A DNA stretch of 64,000 bases. Origin: Symsagittifera roscoffensis. Taxonomy: Eukaryota; Xenacoelomorpha; Acoela; Convolutidae. The first letter of the stretch is position 1. Every line of letters begins with the position of its first letter. Position numbers and translations under genes: made by a program. Below the pieces are notes generated by a model that made no database searches, had not been told where the DNA came from, and worked only from the letters and a program-made list of their open reading frames with translations. Positions 10,717 through 21,324 of this stretch are shown here, one piece after another. The stretch spans positions 87,083,845 to 87,147,844 of the forward strand of contig NC_087062.1 of assembly GCF_963678635.1 (NCBI RefSeq). The letters are read 5' to 3'.

Positions 10717-13700
10717 ACCGTGATTCAGAGCTATGGGACCCAGTCCATCCTCAAAACAGGTCTCAATCAACCCTTGATGAGAGAAGTACTTGACAAGCTT
10801 GATGAGTGTGAAGGGAGACGGAGTGAGTTATTGATCGACTCAAACACTGATGAGAGTGAAGCGAATTCTCCCATCAAGATGACACCGCAGGATGATGAAG
10901 GAGAGGTGGTGTACCTGTCAAGAACCAGGAGAGGGACGATGCGATCGAAAATGGTGATTGATAAAATCAATGCGATGAAAAAGAAGTTAGGCAGCAGAGT
11001 GATGCCGAGGAGAATTGGGAAGACGAAAGTGGATCCAGAAATATCGATGAAAGCTGGTAACTCAGCGAAAAGAAAACAAGTCGAGGAAGTCATGGATTTG
11101 GGACAAGGTGATTATCAATTGTCTGGCACAGATAGAATATTAACTGATATAGCGAAGTCAACCGGTTATAAATCCAAAAGGAGTGACCGCACTCTGACTG
11201 GAGCAACGTTAGAAATGGAGATACTAAGCCAATGTGGAGAGAGCAAAATGAGGGACTTCAAGCCATCTCCCATGAATCATGGAAAGGGAAGTGTTGCAGG
11301 ACAACTAACACCAGTGGAATACAACCGACTAACCGTGTCGGAGACAGTGTCGATAGATGAACCAACTGGTGGATACATGGAGTTGTTGGAATACCGAAAC
11401 TCGGCTAGAGGGTATGTAATGGCCCTGGAAGACGAAAAAGCCATGGAGGGTTATCTGGAAATGATGTTGCAAGGTACCACCCTCAAGCAGAAGGCGTATG
11501 GAACTTTGGCGTCGTCTGACATACAGGCGGAAACGATCGAGCAGTTAGTGAGCCTTCCATGGAAAGCAGTAGTATTGAGGTATTTCGAAGAAGAAATGAG
11601 GACTACGCCAAGAATACATGCTCTCGTGGCAGTACCTTACGTAAGGACAGAGTTACAACTCAGGCTCGCCTGGTGCATGATGGGACTGACTCGCGAAGAA
11701 TATGATTCAGAAGAGAGAAAGAGATCAAAAGAAGAAAAGGTTTTCCTTATGACGAATCTGAGGGATCTGATAGTCCAGGAGGGAGCAGCAGTAGCGTGTG
11801 CGAAACGGAGAGACGCTCTCTGTTTCATTCGATTCCTGATAGAGCAGATTTCAGTACCTGCATTAAACACTTGTGTTAAAATGTTGAGGGAAGGCGATGA
11901 GCGAACGAAAGCCTTGTTCTTACTAGCAATGCTGGATATGCAGCAAAGTAAACCGATGAGGGTAAACATGAAAGAACCTGAAGAATTGGAACCCATGGAA
12001 AAGATAGACGAGATCAGGAGATTCTCAAACAAGGAGTTGAGACTCACTAAAGAATCTATGGGAGCATTGCCGAAATCCAGTGAATACTGTGGACCGATCA
12101 AGAAGAAGTCATATAGCTACGTATCCGGGATCATAGGGATAGCGTACAATCCTTTCCTGAGTGAAGACATACGCGATTGCTTCTTTGATTATGAGCAGGC
12201 GGTGTTACTAAGATTCTGGACGTCCAGAATTGTAACGATCAAGAGCGTTAACAATCCACAGGCCAAATTGGGATTGGTCTTGGAAGAAGAGGCAATTGCA
12301 CCTTCAGTACCAAAATCCGACAAGAGAGTGGAGTTTGGGTTGGGATTCTCAGATGAGTTACTGAGAACGAGCTTGATGGCAGTATGGGAATTGATGAGGC
12401 CGTCATGGTGTCCTAGTCCCAACGCTGACTCAATATTACGGGCGACACAAGACGTACAGAGGGAACTGAATGCACACTGTAACCTGCGTGACCTCAACAT
12501 CATATATAATGTGATGATAACAGCCTCTAAGAGCAACGGAGAAGATAAAGTGGAGTTGCCTGGCTGGGGACCAGAAGACTGGGTCAAACCTGGTAGCTGT
12601 CTGGCGGAAGTCTGTGGACTGGAGGGTCATGTTTGTGGAAGTCTAGACTGTGTGAAAACCCTGGAGAAACAACACAAGCAATTGACAGTATTGTTTGGAA
12701 ATGTAGTGATGAAAGCAAGAACGGAGACGGAACTGATAGCAGATTGCCATGGAGGAACCGATGTGAATCTAGTGACTGCACTAGGATTCTACAGCATGTT
12801 TGGTTCTTTAGAGTCACTATTGAATCTAGAACAGAAACATGAGATGGTCACAGCCATCAGCGTAGAAGTATTCCCAGGAGTTCTGCAGACTGAGCAGAAG
12901 TATATAGGAAAATGGAGGGAAGCAATCGAAACAGAGATGAACATCAGACACAGCGAAACTTATTGTAGACCACCAGGAGCACGAAATTTGGTGGGTTCAA
13001 CGTTGGCTCCAATGTGCAAGAGCAGGTATCCTGTACATTTGGTAGCTGTCGACGTGAAGAGTACAAGAACGATTGTGGATCAAGCCTTCTCAGTGCCGAA
13101 GTCCGAAAAGTTGGCGAGAATGTCTGAAAAGTCTTACGAGTTACTATGTAAGATGTTCTCAGCAATTCCAGAGAGAACCAAAGAAGAGTTGGAGTCAATA
13201 CTAGGAAAAAAGTTCATGGGATATGTGAGCGGGAACTTCAGTGACTTCGAAAAACAGAAACAGAGAGGATCAACTGTCACAGATTACAATGCAGTAGATG
13301 AGAATGATGAAATCCACCGAGTGATGATGGAAGTGGAACCATTGCTGGAAGCTTCGGGAAAACGTAATTGGAGGAGCATCATGTTGACGCATGACGAGTT
13401 TCCTTGCCACTGCTTGCTGCAGACCTGGTGGTATCCCAAGCGTAGTAATCTGATGTTGATCTGGGACTCTGGAGAGCTGCTCTCCATGGGTTTACCAGAT
13501 TCATCACAGCCCGTAACAATAGTGATAGTGGGAGTTATGATGGCGATACGATGGCTGGAAGCTCATGTGAGAGAAAATAATACACAGGAGGCGCCGACGA
13601 GAGAACAATTGCGGAAATTAGATTGTCTAAAAGATTTCGATCTTTTTGAGACAATGTGCAAAGTTCTGAACATTCCGATGGAAGTGAAGAAGATATGGGC

Positions 13701-14151
13701 GAGAAAACGATTGATGCCATGGTTCAGAGCTAACATGACTGCGTGGTTGTACGAGTATGCGAAAAAGCATATGTCGAAACATGGCAGAGTGTACAGTGAA
13801 TATCAGCTGGACATTGGGGCAGGAGCTTTCAAGCGAGTTTTCGTGACTCATCGGAATGCAGTGACCACCGCTGTGAAAAGAATTTCCAGGACGAGTGAGC
13901 GTAGTGGAAATGAGAAGGCAGAGATGCTGAAAGAAGATCTGGAGAGAAACGTGACGTTGTGTCTCCACAACAGCTTCTGTAGAAACAGAGAATCCAACGT
14001 GGATCCCCTACGTTGCTGTAAACAGAGGGTAGAAGAGCAGAAGTGTTGGAGGACGGCTTCCAACAGCGTCAGGATAGCCAACGACGTGCTACAAGACACG
14101 GAAACCGAAAGTGCGGAGTCAGCATCACAGGAGGAGGAAATGGAACATTGA
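10717..14151 (+). pseudogene. Frame B segment 2: large unrecognised protein
   Basis: About 1144 codons without a stop, in the same frame as segment 1, ending at TGA 14149. It is the longest intact frame in the window. I do not recognise it. It is mainly helical, with a Cys/His cluster around nt 12590-12650 (CLAEVCGLEGHVCGSLDC) that could bind zinc, a moderately hydrophobic stretch (VTIVIVGVMMAIRWL, about nt 13512) too short and too charged at its edges to call a membrane span, and an acidic C-terminus. No RT, protease, envelope or helicase motif was found. Its base composition matches pol and frame A. It may be a structural or accessory product of the element, or a captured host gene. Confidence 0.55.
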
Positions 14152-14226
14152 CAAATGGTCGAGGAAACAAGAGGCAACAAGAAAAAAAATTAGAAGAATT
14201 TAGAAGTTTTAGAACTTCTAAACGAC

Positions 14227-14249
14227 GAAAAAAGAAGAGAACAAAGGAG
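14227..14249 (+). other. Candidate polypurine tract (plus-strand primer)
   Basis: A purine run with one C (14242) is followed by TG at 14250, 76 bases after the last frame. This is the layout expected just before a 3' LTR, so the LTR might start at 14250. It is unproved because the 5' LTR is outside the window. Confidence 0.35.
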
Positions 14250-15289
14250 TGATGAAGAAAAGTTAAAACTCAGAATTGTTTTATGTGTGTGAAAAACTCA
14301 AGTGAGAAACCAAGCAACCAAGTTGTAATTGAAAACTGAAACATTTAGTTGAGTTTTGAAATTGTTGCATTTATAAATTTGCATTTTGATTTTAGCAGAA
14401 GTGGCTTTAGAGACACTTATTATTTATTTAGAAAGACTTAAGAGAAGAGTATATTTAAATATTCCAGCCTGCATGATTGTTTTTAATCACTTAGGAAGAT
14501 TGATCACTTTGTGGTGACATGAAAAACTTGAGTAACCTCTTGGAGAGGGAGGTTGGTACATTGTTCTTTCTAACCACAAAGTTTCTTAGTTTTAATATTC
14601 AGGACAATAAACAAGCTAGATTTCCGAAAGGAAGGAACATAGTAGGATAATTTTAGCTTGTTGGTTGGCAGGACTGTCCTGCAAGCCAACACCTTTTAAA
14701 TCTAAGAGAAAAAGTTTTAATCGGGACATTGACACTGGAAGTCAGAAAATATGGTTTTATCTTAGGTTGTATCCTCAACGTGCCGATTAATGAGAGAATT
14801 TGAAGGCTATAGTGATGTAGTATGATGCCATTTATATTCTGCGGTGAGTTGAAGTGACGTGGATAAAAGTAATTTCGTTCATTTTGTAAATTCTGTTCGA
14901 TGACACTGTAACCATTTTATGAACATTGCGCGATTCAATGAGGACATTGACCGGACTGTCCGGGGAGTATGTGACATTCGACCAGAATGGCCAAAATGCA
15001 ATTTGTGCAGACTTCGAATTTTTAGCAGTAAGCCTTCCGGATCTGTGGTTATTAAGGACTAAGAACGTTATTGGAACGATTAGCCAGACGGTGAGGGCTG
15101 GAATATTCTAGTATTTTTAAATTTCAAAAATTCGAATTATGACGTCATATTTCTGAGAAACGTCAGAAACGGCCATTTTGGCTAAAACGAGAAAGAAAGA
15201 CAAGAACAACTTTATCTGCGATAGCGAACAGGACGAAAATCGAGATTGAAAACGACAACGAACTACAGAATAGCAGAGGACGTTCCGAG

Positions 15290-15339
15290 TTGCAACTATT
15301 GTGCTGCTACAATAGTTGCAAGGCCGTTGCGAGCAACGG
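15290..15339 (+). other. Two adjacent perfect stem-loops
   Basis: Stem 1: TTGCAACTATTGT (15290-15302) pairs perfectly with ACAATAGTTGCAA (15309-15321) around a 6-base loop. Stem 2: CCGTTGC and GCAACGG (15324-15339) pair around GA. Two tandem hairpins only a few bases apart could act in RNA dimerisation, packaging or termination; the role is inferred. Confidence 0.55.
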
Positions 15340-15837
15340 TGAAGGGTAAGAAACCAGCCTTCCGGATTGGTATTCCGTCTATTCGAATTTGGCATAGATG
15401 CGCATCCGTGGTTTTCACTGTTCGCAGTGGAGTGTAGTCGGGTGCCTGCTCGGCAGCTTTTGGAGATGTTGTCTCCTTTTTGTTTTTAACTTGTTTAGTT
15501 CCAGTAAAAATCTCCTGCACTGATTCTTCGATATTTGGAAAGCTAGTTTGAAATCGTTAAGACCTGATGACAAGGATGTGACAATTTCCGTCAAAAAGGC
15601 TTATTTGTTTTGTGAGACTTTCAATTGTGAAAGGCATTCACGTAGTAGGCATGAGAGGCTAGACTTTTGGAGGCCCGATAGGAGCTTGTTCGTGTCTTCA
15701 TCGGAGGCCCATACCAATTCTGAGATGGTAGGATTATAGTCTTTCGAGTTAGATTTGGCAGTGGCGCTGCGTGGTTTTCCGTCGTCAGGCATCGTGCAGT
15801 GTATCTTGTAAGGAACTTTCAACTAAGGTTAGTAGCG

Positions 15838-15912
15838 GGAAAGTTCGTCCAGTGGTCGGCTACCCGCTCGTGACCCCTAGACCACAGGTTCGTCTCCGGA
15901 CGGTGAACTTTT
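15838..15912 (+). repeat. tRNA-like sequence, probable SINE head
   Basis: CGTCC near 15847 can pair with GGACG near 15898. Between them lie an A-box-like AGTGGTCGGCTACC and a B-box-like GGTTCGTCTCC. No proper anticodon arm is seen, so this is a tRNA-derived repeat and not a tRNA gene. Confidence 0.45.
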
Positions 15913-15913
15913 C

Positions 15914-16017
15914 AGGATTAAGTTTTTTACAATATTTACAGTAAGATCAAAGATCAGATTTTACTATAAATATTGCTAAAAAAAATTAATCCTGATGACG
16001 CACACAATGTGCGTAAA
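15914..16017 (+). other. Long hairpin followed by degenerate hammerhead-like core
   Basis: AGGATTAA (15914-15921) pairs with TTAATCCT (15986-15993), with a second paired block inside (CAATATTTA with TAAATATTG). The right arm runs into CTGATGA (15992-15998), then a perfect 6-bp stem (CGCACA, loop CAA, TGTGCG) and TAAA where a hammerhead needs GAAA. The fold resembles a hammerhead with an extended stem I, but the G-to-T change would probably inactivate it. Confidence 0.35.
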
Positions 16018-16134
16018 CGTTTGAATCAACAGTAATAGACTAAATAACTGTCCTAAGCTTCATATTCTAACTTGTCCATTTTCTAACCTGTAAACAGGGT
16101 GCACTTATGCCTATCTATGCTTGTCACTTTTCAG

Positions 16135-16228
16135 AATGTAATGAACTTCATTCGAAGCTTAGAAGGATTCAAAAACCTGAAAGAAAACGAGCTTTCATGC
16201 AAAGAAAGGGTTCTGGATGCATTTATTG
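16135..16228 (+). CDS. NUF2-like kinetochore protein, exon with start of calponin-homology region
   Basis: Acceptor CACTTTTCAG ends at 16134 and donor GTAAGG starts at 16229. The 94-base exon encodes 31 residues plus one base (phase 1): NVMNFIRSLEGFKNLKENEL onward. The leftover G joins the GT that opens the next exon at 22466, in phase. The pattern of hydrophobics resembles the very N-terminus of NUF2, which folds as a calponin-homology domain and binds microtubules with NDC80 at the outer kinetochore. An in-frame ATG at 16141 could be the start, but the acceptor suggests a short upstream exon that I did not find. Confidence 0.55.
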
Positions 16229-17249
16229 GTAAGGGAGAGTGAAGTTACTTATAGATATTTTCGATCTCTGTCAGTAAGTTGTAGCTTTATGGTGGGGTGT
16301 TAGTTTTGAGACTAGGCTGCTGGTTTAGTTTGATTGAAAAGACCTTTTTTTCGAATACATCATCTAACATTTTCAAAATGTTCTATCGAGCACTTTCGTA
16401 TGGATCTTCCACGAGGATTGCATTTATTTATCAATGCATTGTTTTACAAAGCTCAAAAAGGTAATTTTTGTCAACAAATTTTGACTACCTCAAGGAAAGC
16501 TCGCATGGGGTTAAGTAAGGTATAATGTTTAAGCCCTATTATTCATGATTCGGGCTCTTAAACAAATTCAAACTAGTCTTTTCAATCTCAAGAAAAACGG
16601 CTAAATATTTGTGATTTTCAGACAAAATTTGCAGAGAGGCTGACCCTCGAACTTAAATTTTACAAGAATGCTTACGGTTATTTTTTAACTCATAAATATG
16701 GTTACATTTATTTATTTACATAAATCAATCGCAGTTTCTAGAAATTTAGACAACAAAAATTACAAAAATATTTTTTTTTTCTCGAATTTTAAAAAGCATC
16801 TTCTATATTTTTGAAGCTCAAAATATTTCGAAAGTGTTTTGTACTTGCACAGTAACATGCTAGTTTATTTTTGTAATGTGAATCCGTAGCAAAATTGAAG
16901 GGGCCAGTGTCCTACCTTAAATAGAAGAGTTATAGCATTTCAAGCAATTGCATTGCAGATTTTATGCATGCTGTTTTGTTTTTCCGACCGTTGAAAATGG
17001 GTAGGAACTATTTATTCGCGTGTTCAGTTTCTTCTTTTTGTTTTCCATGCGAAATCAGGTGTCTCAAATAATCATCGGAACCTGGATGTTCTTATCAGAA
17101 TTTCGGAGTGCGAAGGAACTATGGCATAGGGCTGGTTATTTTAACTGATTTTGTCTTCTTCAAGAGAAGGTAGTCGATAGTCATGTTTGATATCATATTA
17201 AAGCCTTCAATGGTGATTCAGATTCTATTAAAAAGAAAATTTTTAAGCT

Positions 17250-18120
17250 CGCTTTTATGGCCTCGCTAAAGTGCACAAGGCCAACTCACCTTTGCGGCCG
17301 ATCGTTTCGATGCCTGATTCGGCCTACGAGCCTGTTTCGAAGGTTCTTGCTGATTGGATTGGTGGACTTCCTCAAGCTCGTATAAATTGCCATGTTGCAG
17401 GCGTTAAGGATTCTTTGTGTAACTTGAAATTGAATTCCGACGAAAAACTGGTTAGTCTGGACGTGGTTAGCTTGTTTACCAATGTCCCCGTCCAAGAAAC
17501 TATTCTTCTTTGCGCTGATTTTTTGAATAGTGGTGATTTCGCTCAACCACCACTCGTTTGATTGATGCTTTTATTCAGCTTCTCAAGCTTGTTTCTGTCA
17601 ATATGCTGTTTTCAACTCCCATGGGTTATTACCGCCAGGTTGATGGAGTGGCGATTGATCACCCGTTGGCCCTTTGCTTGACATTATTTTCCTCTCGCAG
17701 TATGATGATGAGCTTGCTTTCAATTCTATAGTTTATCACAGATGTGTGGATGACATTATCAGAACGGTGTGAGATGGTGAGATTCCGTACATGATTCCTA
17801 CTGTAAAAAGTCTACACTCTACACGAGAACTTGAAGTTCACTGTCGCGGAACCCAGTGATGATGGCTGCTTGGCGTTCTTGGACATGTCTGCTAAACTTT
17901 CCAACGGTTTTGTCTATACCAATTGGTTCAGGAAGAAAACAGACACTGGTGTTATCTTCAATTAGCATGCAACTGCTCCCAAGCTCTGGAAATCGGGAAC
18001 TGTCTCGGGTTTTGTCTACCCGGTTTTTTATTCCACCAGCACATGGGAGAGTTTTACGGAAAGCCTGACTAAAGCCGAAAAAGTTCTCACGATCAACCAG
18101 TATCCTAAGGCAGTAGTACA
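17250..18120 (+). pseudogene. Penelope-like reverse transcriptase remnant 1
   Basis: FYGLAKVHKANSPLRPIVS (from about 17251) is the hallmark RT block of Penelope elements. It is followed by VSLDVVSLFTNVPVQETI (motif A, about 17446-17505), then, after a stop at 17559, RQVDGVAIDHPLALC (motif B, about 17630) and YHRCVDDIIRTV (motif C with DD, about 17740) in shifted frames. Thumb-region similarity continues to about 18120. Motif B has IDHPLA where active copies have Gly-Ser-Pro-Leu, another sign of decay. Confidence 0.75.
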
Positions 18121-18220
18121 ATCGATCATTAACAATTTTCTTACAAACATCTTATCCAAACGCGTTGAGACTAAACGTTACGCTAGTGCAGCTGAAAAGT
18201 TAAGCCGTACGCGTTTTGCT

Positions 18221-18487
18221 TTGGCTCTTCAATACCGTGGTCCAGGCAGTGAGAACTTGGCTCGTAACATCAAGAAAATTATCGATACTTGCAATATCTA
18301 TTTCACCACTGAAAACTGCGCTCCTGCGCTTAAATCCAAGGTTCCCTTTTCCTTAGGTAGTAATGTTGTTAATCACATTTCTTGTCATGGCTACCATGCC
18401 ACCTATGTCGGACAAACAGTTCGATACCTCTCAACAAGGATTGAAGAACATGGAAGAGCAGGAATGCCAGTTCAGTGCTTTCACTAA
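18221..18487 (+). pseudogene. Penelope-like GIY-YIG endonuclease remnant 1
   Basis: CNIYFTTENCAPALKSK, then HATYVGQTVRYLSTRIEEH (about nt 18390-18450), matches the Penelope GIY-YIG domain: YVGQT stands for the second Y-x-G half, and the following Arg and Glu-His are the usual helix. A zinc-type Cys pattern (CNIYF, ENCAP, SCHGY) precedes it. The frame stops at 18485; further similarity in another frame runs toward 18650. Confidence 0.7.
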
Positions 18488-18753
18488 ATGCACGTCTTCG
18501 CAAGTTTCTCTGGACGATGTCAAAGTGCTCGACTCGTCACCTTCTCTCAATTTTTTTTACTTGCATTAGAAGCCCTGCATATTCGCGCCATCCGTCCCAG
18601 TCTCAATACGAAAGATGAATATCGGAGCCGAGCGCTGACGTATGCCCTCTGAGGTATTCTACAGAAGAGAACTCTTGTTTGACTGTTGATCAGCCTCTCA
18701 TTCCTTCTATCATTGTTTTTCACAATCTACTTTTTTACATTTCACTCAACGGT

Positions 18754-18805
18754 GCTTTCGTTTCAGATTTCTGATGACTGATGATGGAGTATTTCTCCGA
18801 AAAGC
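18754..18805 (+). ncRNA. Hammerhead-ribozyme-like motif after Penelope element 1
   Basis: CTGATGA (18778-18784), T, stem II GGAG/CTCC around TATTT (18786-18798), then GAAA (18799-18802) and AGC, which can pair with GCT at 18754-18756 as stem III. A small TCAGA/TCTGA hairpin stands where stem I should be, but its junction with the core is imperfect. Hammerhead motifs are known in Penelope-like elements. Activity is not established. Confidence 0.4.
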
Positions 18806-19447
18806 TTTTCAAACTACTGATGTTTTTGTTCAAGAAATTAGAAAATTGTGTCTCAATGTCGAGAGAAACTGAGCCTAGTTTCAGGTTGAATTGCAAGGTT
18901 TAATTCATGCTGCAATTTGATTATTTTAGCTCTTTTACCTTACCGTAAGTAAACTGCCTGAAGACCGATTAGGCCCAAATTTTAAGAAAGAACTACATTA
19001 CGCCATTTTTGGCGGAAAAGGATTGGTGCTTTTAAGCTAATAAAGTTTTCGAGTGAAAGAAAGCTTTTCAAAGTCGACGGTAAAATGAGTTCTTAAATTT
19101 ACATCAATATTCTGAGAGAACACATTTTGCGCAACATGTATTTGAGGGCTTTTTCAACAAGATAATGTTCCATATCACAAAACGGTGAAAATTTTGACCG
19201 GGATAGCGGAAAATGTTTTGGAGCTCTTGAAACGTTGGTTGTTGTTGTTGTTAGTTGCCCATAGGGGGCGCGTCATGCAAGCGTGGCCCGAGTCTAAGGA
19301 ACATTGCTACTTCGGCCGGCCGAAGTCACAGGTCTATTGGGGTTAGTTCAGTCGGGTTTGTGGGGCAGTTAAATAGATTGGAAGCTTGGTTACCACAGTC
19401 GCCAAATTTTAGCATCCCTGAAAGATGTAGATTTTGTTGAAGAAAGT

Positions 19448-20140
19448 ATGGAAGAATTGGGCATCGAGTCTCTTGGACAGTTTGACAGATTTGTTGTGAA
19501 CCCAGTGGTTGCTAATGGAGAGAACCTTAAAGATATCAGCCACCTGACTGAGCTTGCTTACAGGTATTCCAGTAATGTGCTCGAGCGACTCACAAGCCGT
19601 TCGTTCGCCAGAATGAAGAAGTACCTCGTCGAAAACGACCTAAAGGCAGTGCCACTTGACAAGGGCGCAGGCTACTGTATCACGAAGAAGAGTGTTTACC
19701 TACGGAAGCCTAATGATGTCCTGGTCAGTCCACAATTCCAGGTAGTTGAAGAGGGCAACCAACGACGGGTTGAAATAGAGGAAGAATTCAACAGAAGTCT
19801 CAAGCTCTTGAAAGATGCGAACAAAAGCAATGCCGACTTTGATGAGAAGTCACGCAGTTGTGGGGCTCAGCCAGCTCGCTTGTATGGTCTGGCTAAATTG
19901 CACAAGCAAGGTAGTCCGCTGAGACCAATTTTGTCGTTCCCAGGTTCCTGTTATGAAAACTTGTCACAGTCACTGTCAAGATGGTTGGAACAATTACCCG
20001 GCGCCAACATCGAGACTTCCAGTCAAAATGAAAGAAGCTGTTGCCAAAGATAAGGTACCATTTCCCTTGACCTGAAGAGTCTCTACGCTAATGTTCTTGT
20101 TACTGAGTCGATCCAATTAGCCGCTGATTTTCTATTCGGA
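19448..20140 (+). pseudogene. Penelope-like element 2: N-terminal region and RT start
   Basis: The frame 19448-20053 holds VENDLKAVPLDKGAGYCI (the DKG block upstream of RT) and RLYGLAKLHKQGSPLRPILS (RT block). After its stop at 20051, another frame gives LDLKSLYANVLVTESIQLAA (motif A, about 20070-20130), the counterpart of the motif A block of element 1. Motif C (YxDD type) is not found between 20166 and 20400, so the catalytic core appears deleted or scrambled. Confidence 0.7.
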
Positions 20141-20165
20141 CAAGAAATAGTTCCCCGAGTTTCAA

Positions 20166-21005
20166 AATTTTTTTGAGTTCGTGAATCTGGCCGTTCGGAA
20201 TGTCATGATTCTGCACAACGACACCTGGTTTGGTCAAAGAGCTAGCCTTGCGATGTGCTCTAAATTTGCTGTTTATTTAGCCAATATTTGGATGAAGAGT
20301 TTCTGGGATAAAGTCTCCGGTCACTTAAGAGAGACTTTGCCGAAGACAGCGACCGTCCTGATATCTGTTTCTGGAGCTAATGATTGAGCGCGAGGATGAC
20401 CGTGCGTCCGCTAGTTGTTACCACAAACCCACAGATACCGGTCTTTACCTCCTGTTCTATCTCGCATGTGCACCAGTCAAGTACAAGTGGAATATTGTCG
20501 AGGGCGCTTTTCACAGGATACATCAGCCCTTTCTACTTGGGTTGCTTTCGATATTGGCATACAGAAGCTCAAAAAAACTTATCTCAACACCAGTTCATGT
20601 CTTCGCTCGTTGATCCTATCATTTTTGGTACGATCGAGAAAATACGGCAGAATCCGTCGGCTAATGTGCTTGAGAGTCATGATGTTTTCCGCCCGACCGT
20701 CTGGAATGAGCGGCCGAATATGGTGCTACCGTACCGCCGTAACCTCTGATCAGTTTGACAAGAGGCTCAGAAAGATGCAGGATATGGGTGTCATCTTCAC
20801 CACCCGGAAGTTACAAATTATTCTGCCCTCTCTGAAAGCGCCAGTTGCTACAGAACTGCGAAGTAGTCGTGTAGTTTGTGAATTTCGGTGTCCGGGCAGC
20901 AACGCCCGCTGCGTCGGACAAACTGACCGTCACTTCTCCACACAACAGAAGGAGCATCTGGAGACGACAGTACCCGTAGCAGAGTACCTGAGCGACTGCG
21001 AATGA
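20166..21005 (+). pseudogene. Penelope-like element 2: RT remainder and GIY-YIG domain
   Basis: Pieces in three frames. VYLANIWMKSFWDK (about 20272) resembles the helix after RT motif B. SASCYHKPTDTGLYLLFYLA (about 20409) is the thumb block. FRCPGSNARCVGQTDRHFST and KEHLETTVPVAEYLSDCE (20884-21003) are the GIY-YIG endonuclease, with RCVGQT replacing Y-x-G. Ends at TGA 21003. Confidence 0.7.
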
Positions 21006-21256
21006 GTCACAAAATACGAGACAAAGATTCTTGCGCAAGCACCCGATCTAATCACCTTTTGACAATGGAGGCGTTGCATGTTCAACATAATCACCACAGT
21101 TGAAAAGCCAAGAAGAGTATTTGCAGAGCACTCTGACTATCCGCGTATGAGCGTTCCCCGCGGAGTCGGGCCCTTAGGCTGACTCTGCGGGTCGCGTGTC
21201 TGTTCTCTTTCTGAATGTTGCATCTCTTTTATAGATGTACCAGATATTTCGTTGTT

Positions 21257-21324
21257 GCTTGTTTAATTTATATATTTTTTTAATTTTCAGTATCTGATGA
21301 TTCATACAAGTTATGCGAAAAGCT
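21257..21324 (+). ncRNA. Hammerhead-ribozyme-like motif after Penelope element 2
   Basis: CTGATGA (21294-21300), a stem CATA/TATG around CAAGT (21303-21315), then GAAA (21317-21320) and AGC. GCTT at 21257 could supply the partner of stem III. It lies about 370 bases after the GIY-YIG box, the same distance as in element 1. Confidence 0.4.

Larger units (their letters stand above)
1..15110 (+). mobile_element. Giant Ty3/gypsy-like LTR retroelement, 3' part
   Basis: One same-strand block holds pol (RT, RNase H, integrase, macro domain), a 400-base spacer, two further long frames and a non-coding 3' tail. Its base composition is visibly richer in G and C than the AT-rich DNA to the right, and coding density drops sharply after 14151. 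The left end is outside the window, so no 5' LTR, primer site or gag can be seen and LTRs cannot be proved by comparison. The right limit is a guess: the LTR, if present, starts near the polypurine tract at 14227-14249. Isolated in-frame stops (534, 6032, 6842, 8264, 10714) and a compensated frameshift in integrase show a non-functional copy. That pol and the downstream frames form one element is inferred from continuous strand, composition, a similar decay level and a shared 13-base motif. Confidence 0.7.
14152..15830 (+). other. Non-coding 3' tail of the giant element (possible LTR) and flank
   Basis: No protein-coding frame is convincing. It holds an AATAAA at 14606-14611, the polypurine tract, a partial copy of the 13-base motif (14957-14967) inside a short frame that again reads LSGE, and two adjacent hairpins (15290-15339). 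The right boundary of the element is not visible, and by about 15.84 kb a tRNA-like repeat starts. Confidence 0.4.
17236..18830 (+). mobile_element. Penelope-like element 1, 5'-truncated and decayed
   Basis: Begins abruptly within RT and ends after a GIY-YIG domain and a hammerhead-like motif. The element copies RNA by target-primed reverse transcription, with RT and GIY-YIG endonuclease in one protein. Several frameshifts and stops break the frame. Upstream RT motifs and the N-terminus are missing. Confidence 0.75.

Noticed and set aside
14926-15111. Short plus-strand frame with an LSGE box in the 3' tail
   Set aside because: Only about 60 residues with no family, and its start is not supported. 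Recorded only as a partial copy of the 13-base motif.
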